A stretch of DNA of 40,191 bases from a virus: positions 1-40,191 of the IMG/VR virus record IMGVR_UViG_3300042914_002429; one strand, written 5' to 3'. Positions within the stretch are counted from its first letter, which is position 1; each line of letters starts with the position of its first letter. Positions 1-7,422 of the stretch are shown piece after piece. The notes under the pieces are model-generated. The model worked only from the letters and a program-made list of their open reading frames with translations, was not told the DNA's origin and ran no database searches. The position numbers and the translations under genes are program-made.

Positions 1-1013
1 ATTCTGGAACATATAGTTTATACGCACCAACAGCAACATCATCTGGAAATGGTAATGGTGCAACATTCACATTTGAGTTTGATGGTGGTGGTACATTAAC
101 CGCAACAACAATAAACACAATTGGTTCAGATTATGTAAATGGTGATACATTATATTTTACTGGGACAGCATTAAATGATTTAACATTACAAATTAATACA
201 CAAGATTTGGGTTATTTTTCAACAATAAGTGGTGGTTATTGTAATACAACAAGCGGTCGTTATTCAATAATTGGTGGTGGAGAGGGCAACACAACAAGTG
301 GAAATTATTCATTTATTGGTGGTGGTTTAGGAAATACAACAAGTGGATACTTCTCAACTATAAGTGGGGGTAATAGTAACGAATCAAACGGAAATTTCTC
401 AACTGTAATTGGTGGTCAACTTAACACAACAAGTGGATGTTTCTCAACTGTAAGTGGTGGTCAAAATAACACATCAAGTTGTTCTAGTTCAACTGTAAGT
501 GGTGGAGAGAATAATATAACTAATGGTGATTACTCATTTATTGGTGGTGGAAGACAAAACCAAAATTTTAAAAGAGGTTCATTTATTGGTGGTGGTTGTT
601 ATAATACAAACATTATAGAAGATTCTGTAATTGGTGGTGGTTGTTATAATACGACAAATGGTAATTTAACTACAATAGTCGGTGGTTCTGGAAATACGGT
701 AAGTACTTCATATTCTATTATTGGTGGTGGTTCATTTAACACATCAAGTGGTTATTCTTCAATTATTGGTGGTGGTTGTTACAATTACACTTGTGGAATG
801 CTTAGTGGTATTTTAGGTGGTTCTGGTAATACAATCAATAACGATTATTCTTTTGTAATTGGACAAGGAATCCCAACCGCATGTCCAAATACAACATATG
901 TAAATTGTTTAAATATTTTTAATTTACCAACTGAAGCAAGTTTACCATTACCACCTGGAACATTATATAGATGTACTTCAGGTACCGGAACACAAATTCA
1001 CGTTGTACCATAA
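1..1013 (+). CDS. Tail fibre/adhesin with YadA-like head repeats (5' end outside window)
   Basis: The reading frame is open from base 3 with no stop until 1013, so the gene starts upstream of the window; the first possible internal start (TTG at 207) lies inside a repeat and is unlikely to be real. About 336 residues are visible. From base 207 to about 870 the protein is a run of degenerate 14-16 residue units of the form N-T-T-S-G-x-Y-S-x-I-G-G-G, the pattern of the beta-roll head of trimeric YadA-type adhesins, which phages use in fibre shafts and receptor-binding tips. The non-repetitive end (about 60 residues, ending in QIHVVP) may be a cap or a joint. A homotrimer at the tail tip that contacts the host surface is inferred. 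Two glycosyltransferase genes lie close downstream. A TATTTAT-led unit starts just after it. Confidence 0.75.
   Translation, partial: SGTYSLYAPTATSSGNGNGATFTFEFDGGGTLTATTINTIGSDYVNGDTLYFTGTALNDLTLQINTQDLGYFSTISGGYCNTTSGRYSIIGGGEGNTTSGNYSFIGGGLGNTTSGYFSTISGGNSNESNGNFSTVIGGQLNTTSGCFSTVSGGQNNTSSCSSSTVSGGENNITNGDYSFIGGGRQNQNFKRGSFIGGGCYNTNIIEDSVIGGGCYNTTNGNLTTIVGGSGNTVSTSYSIIGGGSFNTSSGYSSIIGGGCYNYTCGMLSGILGGSGNTINNDYSFVIGQGIPTACPNTTYVNCLNIFNLPTEASLPLPPGTLYRCTSGTGTQIHVVP
207..870 (+). repeat. Degenerate in-frame repeats encoding YadA-head-like units
   Basis: About 14-15 imperfect copies of a roughly 45-base unit, each with a GGTGGT(GGA/T) core (Gly-Gly-Gly) followed by an AATACAACAAGTGG-like stretch (Asn-Thr-Thr-Ser-Gly). 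The copies vary too much at DNA level to be recent duplications, so selection on the protein fold is the likely cause. Confidence 0.8.
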
Positions 1014-1026
1014 TAAAACTAAAACA

Positions 1027-1033
1027 TATTTAT
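1027..1033 (+). promoter_or_regulatory. TATTTAT leader motif, 18 nt before the 1052 start
   Basis: TATTTAT in gene orientation, inside the 12-base palindrome TATTTATAAATA. It is followed by an A-rich leader without a Shine-Dalgarno sequence. See the finding on the genome-wide motif; its role as a promoter element is inferred. Confidence 0.5.
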
Positions 1034-1051
1034 AAATAAAAATAAAAAATT

Positions 1052-2014
1052 ATGGCAAATTTACCAATATCAGTATTGCCTAATGTATTAGCAAGTGGTG
1101 TAACACCAAATGACCTTTTGATTATTGTAAATTCTGGTGAAACAAAGAACATTAAAACTTTTGATTTTCAAACTTACATAAACAACCAAGAAATAACATC
1201 AATAGGTGGACCTATTGGTGAACAAGTAATAGTTCCAAATTCTGGAGTAGAAACAATAATTTATAGTTTTAGGGTTCCTGCAAACTTTTGGAAGGCGGGA
1301 CAATTATTTATACCCCCTTATGTTGCATTTCAATTTCAAGTTTTACCTGAAAACGCACCTGGTGAGATTTCAAACAATTTTTCTGCTATTGATTTTAATT
1401 ACCCTGGAAATCCAAATAGTTTTCCTACTGGTTATGGAAACTCAACTTTGACTTTTTCACAAGCATCAACAACAGGTACTGGAAATGGAGTTCAAATTCA
1501 GATACAATTTAATAGTGGCAATATAAATAGTTTTTCAATTTTAAATGGTGGTTCTGGTTATTTTTATAATGATATTATAACAACAAATAATTTAGGGTTT
1601 GGTTCATTATCTTTTCGTGTTAATGAGATTTTTCCACTAGATACAACATATACTTTTTATTTAGGTTCTTCAGAAAATGACATTTCAAATACTGCATTAT
1701 ACCAAGAAACAATACAAGATGGTTCTGGGGTTTTTTCAGCTCCAATATATTTTAATGGTTTTTCAACAGTGTCTGGATTCGGTGTTGGTAGTGGAACAAA
1801 AATCACAGATAATACAACACTTGTTTATACTACATTTGAATATAACCCAATTTATAATCTGTCTCAACTTAAAATAAACACAACAACAATTCCAGATATT
1901 ACCCAAGATATTTGGATAACAATAACTGCTGAAACACAAGTAAATAATTTACCTATTGATTTATTTTGGGTTGGGACAACAAATTCATCTATTTTATTCA
2001 ATGCGTATACATGA
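1052..2014 (+). CDS. Probable tail-fibre-associated structural protein
   Basis: This 320-residue protein has no recognisable enzyme motif. Its N-terminus (MANLPISVLPNVLASGVTP, then DLLIIVNSGETKNI) resembles the short anchor regions at the start of many phage fibre proteins. The rest is rich in Gly, Ser, Thr, Asn and aromatic residues and predicted mostly beta, as expected for fibre or receptor-binding domains. It follows the YadA-repeat fibre after 38 bases and overlaps the next gene by four bases (ATGA), so fibre and glycosyltransferase genes are probably translated together. The start is the ATG after the A-rich leader. Function is inferred from composition and position only. Confidence 0.5.
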   Translation: MANLPISVLPNVLASGVTPNDLLIIVNSGETKNIKTFDFQTYINNQEITSIGGPIGEQVIVPNSGVETIIYSFRVPANFWKAGQLFIPPYVAFQFQVLPENAPGEISNNFSAIDFNYPGNPNSFPTGYGNSTLTFSQASTTGTGNGVQIQIQFNSGNINSFSILNGGSGYFYNDIITTNNLGFGSLSFRVNEIFPLDTTYTFYLGSSENDISNTALYQETIQDGSGVFSAPIYFNGFSTVSGFGVGSGTKITDNTTLVYTTFEYNPIYNLSQLKINTTTIPDITQDIWITITAETQVNNLPIDLFWVGTTNSSILFNAYT

Positions 2015-2580
2015 AAATTAAAGTTCTCACATTACCGAAGGCAGAACAAAGACAAAGATATATTAAAGAAAATATAAAATTACCATATGAGTTTTTTTGG
2101 GCAATAGACGGTTCAAAATTTAGATTCAAACATTCAATTTTAAATACCCCAGCTGTTTGTACTTTTTTATCTCACACAAATTTAATGTTACAATCACTAA
2201 ATGATGAAGATGATTTATGTTTGGTTTTAGAAGATGATGTAAGTTTTAATGGTAGTTTAGATTTAATAAATGAAAAAATACAAACACTTCCAGAAGATTG
2301 GGATATAGCATTTTTTGGTTGGTATGCGGTCCAATTCCCAATGAAAAAAATAGACGTAAATAACGATTGGTTTATTGTTGATAAATTTTGGGGTATGCAC
2401 GCTTATCTTATAAAAAAAGATAAAATAATGAAATTGTATAATACAATATTAAATATTGATTCTCATATTGATATTCAAATTTCAAAATATATTTCACAAA
2501 AAAAATTAAATGGTTATTTTTTAAAAGTACCATTATTCCATCAAAACGGAAAATTTGAGAGCCAAATAAAAAATTTATGA
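2011..2580 (+). CDS. Glycosyltransferase family 25-like protein
   Basis: A 189-residue protein of the GT25 (LPS glycosyltransferase) type. The N-terminal strand MKIKVLTLPKA is followed by a short sequence around Phe29-Trp30-Ala31-Ile32-Asp33-Gly34, the A-V-C-T-F-L-S-H motif at residues 48-55 (compare the family's GCxLSH) and L-V-L-E-D-D at 71-76, the metal/nucleotide-sugar-binding DxD-like site. I chose the ATG at 2011, which overlaps the upstream stop, over an upstream ATG at 1966 that would lie wholly inside the preceding gene. It probably transfers a hexose from a nucleotide sugar. The target could be fibre proteins, phage DNA or host surface glycan; position next to the fibre genes favours the first or last. 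It overlaps the next gene by four bases. Confidence 0.8.
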   Translation: MKIKVLTLPKAEQRQRYIKENIKLPYEFFWAIDGSKFRFKHSILNTPAVCTFLSHTNLMLQSLNDEDDLCLVLEDDVSFNGSLDLINEKIQTLPEDWDIAFFGWYAVQFPMKKIDVNNDWFIVDKFWGMHAYLIKKDKIMKLYNTILNIDSHIDIQISKYISQKKLNGYFLKVPLFHQNGKFESQIKNL

Positions 2581-3329
2581 AATTATCTTTATATGTTTTG
2601 TCGTTTAATACACCAAAACAATTTAATTTACTTATAGAATCAATAAATTCTTACGATAAGTCATTGATTGAGAACACAAGAAAGATTTTAATCAATAACA
2701 CAACAGATTCTTCATTGTTTAGTGAATACGATGAAATTTGTAAGAAATGGAATTTTGAGGAAATTCGTCAAGACAATATTGGTATTATACCGGCAAAAAA
2801 ATTTATTGCAAATCATTTTAATTCCACTGATTCTGATTTTTATATCACATATGAAGATGATATGTTAATGGGGTTATACGGAAGTTGTAAAAATGGATTT
2901 AATAGATTTACACCAAAATTTTATGAAAAAATTTTAAAAATAATGACAAAAGAAAATTATGATTTTTTAAAATTAAATTTTTCAGAAATATATCTTTCAA
3001 ACGATGTAAATTATCCAGATACATTACAATACGGGGATTATCACAAAAAAAAGTTTATAAAGACAAAGTTTAATAATATGTCATTTGAGAATGGTCTTGG
3101 TTATATTGATGGTGAAGTTTATTTATGTAATTGGCCTATTTTATTTTCAAAAGAAGGGAATAAAAAATGTTATTTGGGAAACGGAAATAATTTAATCTTT
3201 GAAAGTACAATCTCAAAACATATTATGACTCTTACAAGAAAAGGCAAAGTAAAAAGTGCGGTATTACTTTTAAGTCCAATAACTCATATTAGAACATATC
3301 GCTATGATAAAACATTAAGAAAAATATAA
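2577..3329 (+). CDS. GT-A-fold glycosyltransferase-like protein
   Basis: A 250-residue protein that starts MKLSLYVLSFNTPKQF, the usual first strand of a GT2/GT-A glycosyltransferase. An acidic D-F-Y-I-T-Y-E-D-D-M segment around residues 87-96 looks like the metal-binding DxD site, with Glu93-Asp94-Asp95 as candidate ligands. N-N-T-T-D at 40-44 and Q-D-N-I-G at 65-69 also fit the nucleotide-sugar half of this fold. The rest is unlike any family I can name. It is translationally coupled (ATGA overlap) to the GT25-like gene, so the two may add successive sugars to one acceptor. It ends the fibre/glycosylation unit; the next gene has its own promoter. Confidence 0.6.
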   Translation: MKLSLYVLSFNTPKQFNLLIESINSYDKSLIENTRKILINNTTDSSLFSEYDEICKKWNFEEIRQDNIGIIPAKKFIANHFNSTDSDFYITYEDDMLMGLYGSCKNGFNRFTPKFYEKILKIMTKENYDFLKLNFSEIYLSNDVNYPDTLQYGDYHKKKFIKTKFNNMSFENGLGYIDGEVYLCNWPILFSKEGNKKCYLGNGNNLIFESTISKHIMTLTRKGKVKSAVLLLSPITHIRTYRYDKTLRKI

Positions 3330-3346
3330 ATGTTTAAAATTTTTAT

Positions 3347-3375
3347 TTGACATTAATTAAACAATCAAATATATT
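3347..3375 (+). promoter_or_regulatory. Sigma70-like promoter for the DNA polymerase gene
   Basis: TTGACA at 3347-3352, a 17-base spacer, then TATATT at 3370-3375: a full -35 and a one-mismatch -10 for a host sigma70-type polymerase. It overlaps a TATTTAT motif at 3372-3378. The site would give a leader of about 55 nt containing the hairpin at 3393-3409. Confidence 0.6.
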
Positions 3376-3378
3376 TAT
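3372..3378 (+). promoter_or_regulatory. TATTTAT leader motif overlapping the -10 of the polymerase promoter
   Basis: TATTTAT in gene orientation, 59 nt before the ATG at 3438, the longest spacing seen in the window. A second copy at 3433-3439 overlaps the start codon and is probably fortuitous. Confidence 0.35.
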
Positions 3379-3392
3379 TAAGGTAAGGTAAA

Positions 3393-3409
3393 TTTCGTAA
3401 ACTACGAAA
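3393..3409 (+). promoter_or_regulatory. Leader hairpin of the DNA polymerase gene (candidate operator)
   Basis: TTTCGTA-AAC-TACGAAA: a perfect 7-bp stem with a 3-nt loop, ending 28 nt before the polymerase ATG. It has no T-run after it, so it is not a terminator. T4-type polymerases (gp43) repress their own translation by binding a hairpin in the leader; this hairpin sits in a comparable place. That it binds the polymerase is inference. Confidence 0.45.
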
Positions 3410-3437
3410 GCTAATACACCACTCAAAAAATATATTT

Positions 3438-6227
3438 ATGATTACAGCAGAAGAAATTAAATCGTTTCTAGAAGGAAACGACCCTGAAGAACACATTGTG
3501 GCAATTGAATTTGATTATCAAAAAGACCACATCTATAAAATAAAAGAAGTTCCAGGAAAAGGAAAATCAATCGTAAGAGATAGTTTAATTGCGTTTGCTT
3601 GGGTTGGTGACCTAAGAGGTCTTAATTTCTATCAAGGATCCAAGGCGTTACAAAAAGAAGCAATGTCAAAATATGGTATTGTTATTGAGAAATTAAGAAC
3701 TGATGGTAACGAACAATTAGAAAAGGGACTTACATTTTTAGTCAAGTCTTTAAAAGGATACAGAGCTCTTTCACAGTTTTTTAGAGATGGTGGAATTGAT
3801 CCTTGGGGTGAAAAAGCAAAAGATAAATTCTTAATGCTTACCCCAACAGAACAGTTTCTAATTTCAAAAGAAAAAAGATTATTTAAAGGATTTGAGGATT
3901 ACAATGATATTACAAGACTTGTATTTGACCTTGAGACGACATCTTTAGAACCTAAAGATGGTAGGATATTTATGATTGGAATTAAAACAAATAAAGGATA
4001 TAAAAAAGTAATTGAATGTACAAATGATGATGAAGAAAGAAGAGGTATTGTTGAGTTCTTTAAAATCATTGACGAGATAAAACCTTCAATTGTTTCCGGA
4101 TACAATTCAGCAAACTTTGACTGGTATTGGATTTATGAGAGATGTAAAATCTTAAATCTTGATATTAAAAAAATTGCAAAGTCACTTCACGGAGATAAAT
4201 CAATTACACAAAAAGAATCAATATTAAAATTAGGAAACGAAGTTGAGAGTTTTACTCAAACTCAAATGTGGGGTTACAACATTATTGATATTATCCACTC
4301 GGTTCGTAGAGCACAAGCAATTAATTCATCAATAAAAGAAGCAGGACTTAAATACATTACAAAATTTATTGACGCTGAAGCTAGTGACCGAGTATATATT
4401 GACCATGATAAAATTGGGTCAATGTATAGAGAAAAGAATTTATATTGGTTGAATATTGAAAACGGTAAATATAAAAAAGTTGGTGTTGATGAAAAGGTAG
4501 ATGAAATATGTTCAAGAAGAACTGATATCTATATTCAAACTACTGGTGATGACATTGTGGAACGGTACCTTGACGATGACTTAGAAGAAACCCTACTTGT
4601 TGACGAAGAGTTCAACCAAGGATCATTTCTTCTTGCATCACTCCTTCCAACAACATATGAAAGAGTTTCAACAATGGGAACGGCCACAATTTGGAAACTT
4701 GTAATGCTTGCTTGGTCTTATAAGAATGGTCTTGCAATTCCAGCAAAAAAAGAAAAAAGAAACTTTGTTGGTGGATTATCAAGATTGTTGAGGGTTGGGT
4801 ATTCTAAAAATATTTTAAAGTTGGACTATTCTTCACTTTATCCTTCTATTCAGTTGGTTCATAATGTATTCCCAGAATCGGATATAACAGGTGTTATGAA
4901 GGGTCTATTATCCTATTTTAGAAATTCCAGAATTACGTATAAAAATTTGGCTGAAGAATATAGTAAAGTTGATCCAAAAAAATCAAAATCTTTTGATACT
5001 AAGCAGTTACCAATTAAGATATTCATAAATTCACTTTTTGGTGCTTTATCTGCACCACAGGTTTTTCCTTGGGGGGATATGGACAAAGGAGAAATGATTA
5101 CAACAACAGGAAGACAATATCTACGAATGATGATAAATTTTTTTGGTGAAAGAGGATATTCTGCGACCGTGATGGATACTGACGGCGTTAATTTTTCTAT
5201 TCCAGACGGTGTTGAGAATAGACGGTATGTTGGTAAAGGTCTTAATTGGAAAGTAACGGAAGGTAAAGAATATTTTGGTGAGGAGGCAGATGTTATGGAA
5301 TTTAATGATTTGGCAATGAAAGGTGAAATGGCGCTTGATACGGATGGGCAATGGCCAGCATGTATTAATCTTGCTCGTAAGAATTACGCATTAATAACAG
5401 AAAAAGGTAAAATCAAACTAACTGGTAATTCAATTAAATCTAAAAAAATGCCAAAATACATTGAGTTATTTTTAGATAAAGCAATTAAATTATTACTTAA
5501 TGGCGATGGACAAGGTTTTGTTGAGTGGTATTATGAATATTTACAAAGAATATTTGATCAAAAAATCCCCCTTATTGATATAGCAAACAAAGCAAAGGTT
5601 AAGCAAACAATTGATGATTATATTAAAAGAAGTAAAACAACAACAAAGGCTGGTTCTTTAATGTCAAGACAAGCACATATGGAGCTTGTAATTAAAAAAA
5701 ATTTAAATGTTAGTCTTGGTGATGTTATTTATTATGTTAATAACGGAACAAAAGCGTCTCACGGTGACGTTCAAAAGGTTAATAAACCAAAAAAAGGGTG
5801 GAATGAAGAACAGTTAAACACCTTCTTTTCAAACACAAAAATAAATCCGGATACAATAGAATCTGTAATCCAACTTAATTGTTATAGAATTGACCCCCAG
5901 GAATTAGAGAGTAATCCAGGTTTAACCGGCGAGTATAATATCCAAAGAGCAATTGCAACTTTTAATAAAAGAGTTGAACCATTACTTGTTTGTTTTAAAG
6001 AAGAGGTTAGAGATGGACTACTTGTCAAAAACCCAGAAGAACGACCTTTCTTCACTAAAGATCAGTGTGAACTAATAAATGGTGTTCCATTTGAGGAAGG
6101 TGATCAGGATAAATTAGAAGATGTTATGACAATATCCGATGAAGAATTAAAATTTTGGGAAAGTATTAATACCTCACCTTACCATATGTATGATGGTATT
6201 GACCCATATATGCAAAAATTTATTTAA
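3438..6227 (+). CDS. Family-B DNA polymerase with 3'-5' exonuclease (gp43-like)
   Basis: A 929-residue replicative polymerase (T4 gp43 has 898). The 3'-5' exonuclease is intact: Exo I V-F-D-L-E-T-T at 162-168 (Asp164, Glu166) and Exo II around G-Y-N-S-A-N-F-D (Asp228). Polymerase motif A is L-D-Y-S-S-L-Y-P-S-I with Asp463; motif B is K-x-x-x-N-S-L-F-G from Lys527; motif C is M-D-T-D-G with Asp580 and Asp582. Motif C ends in Gly where most family members have Ser (DTDS), and motifs A and B are only 64 residues apart, much closer than in T4 gp43, so the fingers are short. It copies phage DNA with the gp32-like and UvsX proteins encoded at 37518-39468. A sigma70-like promoter and hairpin precede it. 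No intein or frameshift is seen. Confidence 0.96.
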   Translation: MITAEEIKSFLEGNDPEEHIVAIEFDYQKDHIYKIKEVPGKGKSIVRDSLIAFAWVGDLRGLNFYQGSKALQKEAMSKYGIVIEKLRTDGNEQLEKGLTFLVKSLKGYRALSQFFRDGGIDPWGEKAKDKFLMLTPTEQFLISKEKRLFKGFEDYNDITRLVFDLETTSLEPKDGRIFMIGIKTNKGYKKVIECTNDDEERRGIVEFFKIIDEIKPSIVSGYNSANFDWYWIYERCKILNLDIKKIAKSLHGDKSITQKESILKLGNEVESFTQTQMWGYNIIDIIHSVRRAQAINSSIKEAGLKYITKFIDAEASDRVYIDHDKIGSMYREKNLYWLNIENGKYKKVGVDEKVDEICSRRTDIYIQTTGDDIVERYLDDDLEETLLVDEEFNQGSFLLASLLPTTYERVSTMGTATIWKLVMLAWSYKNGLAIPAKKEKRNFVGGLSRLLRVGYSKNILKLDYSSLYPSIQLVHNVFPESDITGVMKGLLSYFRNSRITYKNLAEEYSKVDPKKSKSFDTKQLPIKIFINSLFGALSAPQVFPWGDMDKGEMITTTGRQYLRMMINFFGERGYSATVMDTDGVNFSIPDGVENRRYVGKGLNWKVTEGKEYFGEEADVMEFNDLAMKGEMALDTDGQWPACINLARKNYALITEKGKIKLTGNSIKSKKMPKYIELFLDKAIKLLLNGDGQGFVEWYYEYLQRIFDQKIPLIDIANKAKVKQTIDDYIKRSKTTTKAGSLMSRQAHMELVIKKNLNVSLGDVIYYVNNGTKASHGDVQKVNKPKKGWNEEQLNTFFSNTKINPDTIESVIQLNCYRIDPQELESNPGLTGEYNIQRAIATFNKRVEPLLVCFKEEVRDGLLVKNPEERPFFTKDQCELINGVPFEEGDQDKLEDVMTISDEELKFWESINTSPYHMYDGIDPYMQKFI

Positions 6228-6256
6228 TAAAAGTGAAACTTTAATAAACTAATAGA

Positions 6257-6263
6257 TATTTAT
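6257..6263 (+). promoter_or_regulatory. TATTTAT leader motif, 3 nt before the 6267 start
   Basis: TATTTAT in gene orientation directly before the ribbon-helix-helix gene. The 3-nt spacing would make a nearly leaderless mRNA if the motif is a -10 element. Confidence 0.4.
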
Positions 6264-6266
6264 ATT

Positions 6267-6422
6267 ATGGGGAGACCGAAGATTAAACAAGAAGATAAAA
6301 AGGTAAAATTTGGGATAAGTTTAGACCCAAAACTATACCAGAAAATTAAAAATGATGGTCATAAGGTCTCCAGATTAATTGAGAAATTAGTTAGGGATTA
6401 TTATGGAAACAAAGATTTGTAG
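6267..6422 (+). CDS. Small ribbon-helix-helix DNA-binding protein
   Basis: A 51-residue protein beginning MGRPKIKQEDKKVKFGISL. The pattern of one strand (K-V-K-F-G-I-S-L at 12-19) and two helices (P-K-L-Y-Q-K-I-K and V-S-R-L-I-E-K-L-V-R-D-Y-Y) is that of Arc/CopG/MetJ ribbon-helix-helix repressors, which dimerise and insert a two-stranded sheet in the DNA major groove. The gene ends inside the HNH gene (20-base overlap), so the two are made from one mRNA. It may regulate the HNH gene, the polymerase or itself. It is unrelated by eye to the other ribbon-helix-helix gene at 15732-15896 beyond the fold. Confidence 0.7.
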   Translation: MGRPKIKQEDKKVKFGISLDPKLYQKIKNDGHKVSRLIEKLVRDYYGNKDL

Positions 6423-7053
6423 TAAATGTAAAGAGGAAAAAGAATTATGTTTTTTTGGTGTTGACAAAAAAAGGAAAGATGGTTTGAGAGTTTATTGTAA
6501 TGATTGTAGAAAAATAGAGAGTCTTGAATACAGAAAAATAAATCCGGAGAAAAGAAAAGAAACCATAAAAAAATATTACGAAAATAATAAAGAAAAAATC
6601 AAAAAAAAAGATAAAATTAGGTTTTTAGAAAATCAAGAAAAAATTAGGGCTATTAAATTAAAATCTTACCATAAAAATAAAACTAAAGACGAACAAATTG
6701 ATAGACGGAGGAAGTATCGTAAATACAAACGAAAAACCGACGTAAAATATAGATTGGCGGACGTTGTTAGACGGAGGATAAAAGATTATATGCAAATAAA
6801 CAACATAACAAAAAAGAATAAAACTTTTGACATTGTCGGTTGTACCCCAGAATTTCTAAAAGAACACATAGAAAAACAATTTAAAGAGGGGATGTCTTGG
6901 GATAATTATGGTTTTTATGGGTGGCACATTGATCATATAATACCATTATCTTCCGCTAAAACCGATGAAGAATTATATAAGTTGTGTCACTATTCAAACC
7001 TACAACCATTGTGGGCTAATGAAAATTTAAGTAAAGGTTCTAAAATCTTATGA
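6403..7053 (+). CDS. Free-standing HNH endonuclease (homing type)
   Basis: A 216-residue protein with an N-terminal zinc-finger-like pair C6-x2-C9 and C32-x2-C35, a long Lys/Arg-rich helical middle (residues 40-120) and a C-terminal HNH core. The core reads W-H-I-D-H-I at 174-179 (His175, Asp177, His178), then N-L-Q-P-L-W at 199-204 and N-E-N at 206-208, the usual end of phage HNH enzymes. Such genes are mobile: the enzyme cuts an allele lacking it and is copied in by repair, often next to replication genes as here, directly after the polymerase. It overlaps the ribbon-helix-helix gene upstream by 20 bases and the converging - strand gene by 6 bases. Nicking versus double-strand cutting cannot be told. 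Confidence 0.88.
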   Translation: METKICSKCKEEKELCFFGVDKKRKDGLRVYCNDCRKIESLEYRKINPEKRKETIKKYYENNKEKIKKKDKIRFLENQEKIRAIKLKSYHKNKTKDEQIDRRRKYRKYKRKTDVKYRLADVVRRRIKDYMQINNITKKNKTFDIVGCTPEFLKEHIEKQFKEGMSWDNYGFYGWHIDHIIPLSSAKTDEELYKLCHYSNLQPLWANENLSKGSKIL

Positions 7054-7422
7054 CATTTTAAGACCGTCAGAACTAACAATATACCAGTTACCTCCAACAA
7101 ATTTAAATTTAACACAAGCACCTTTTTCCAAAAGGAGTTCATCCCACTCTTCATCAATATGACCAACATCTGATTTAACAACAACACTTGTTAATGATTT
7201 AATTGTTATTTTTGATGTTGTTTTAGAGTTAAGTGTAACTTCAGAATTCTCAACATTTTTAACAATTAAAAATGTTTCATCGGTAGTTGTATAAACAGAT
7301 TCGGATATTATTTTATGAACCTCAACCGGTTTTTCAATAATAACTTTTGGTTCAACAACTGTTTGTGTTTGGTATTTAACCACATTTTTTCTTTGTGTAA
7401 GATTATCAATTTTAATACTCAT
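7048..7422 (-). CDS. Uncharacterised protein, probably virion-associated
   Basis: A 124-residue protein that I do not recognise. It starts MSIKIDNLTQRKNVVKYQTQ, has a Val/Ile/Lys/Thr-rich centre likely to be beta strands, and ends with V-G-G-N-W-Y-I-V-S-S-D-G-L, a small beta unit like those at the ends of phage tail or head-decoration proteins. Its ATG overlaps the stop of the connector-like gene by four bases (ATGA), so it is translationally coupled to that gene and probably works with it. It ends the - strand operon and converges on the HNH gene with a 6-base overlap. Confidence 0.45.
   Translation of the reverse strand: MSIKIDNLTQRKNVVKYQTQTVVEPKVIIEKPVEVHKIISESVYTTTDETFLIVKNVENSEVTLNSKTTSKITIKSLTSVVVKSDVGHIDEEWDELLLEKGACVKFKFVGGNWYIVSSDGLKMS

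Noticed and set aside
1-870. CRISPR-like or tandem-repeat array
   Set aside because: The repeats are in frame, encode a YadA-type pattern and vary in sequence and spacing; there are no unique spacers between constant repeats.
1031-1038. T4-type late promoter TATAAATA as the general motif
   Set aside because: TATAAATA in gene direction occurs only where TATTTATAAATA is palindromic (here and near 13634); other leaders have only TATTTAT.
1966-2010. Longer start for the GT25-like gene
   Set aside because: It would lie wholly within the preceding gene; the ATG at 2011 gives the usual N-terminus and an ATGA overlap.
6228-6256. Terminator after the polymerase (AAAGT-GAA-ACTTT)
   Set aside because: The stem is only 5 bp, AT-rich and has no T-run.
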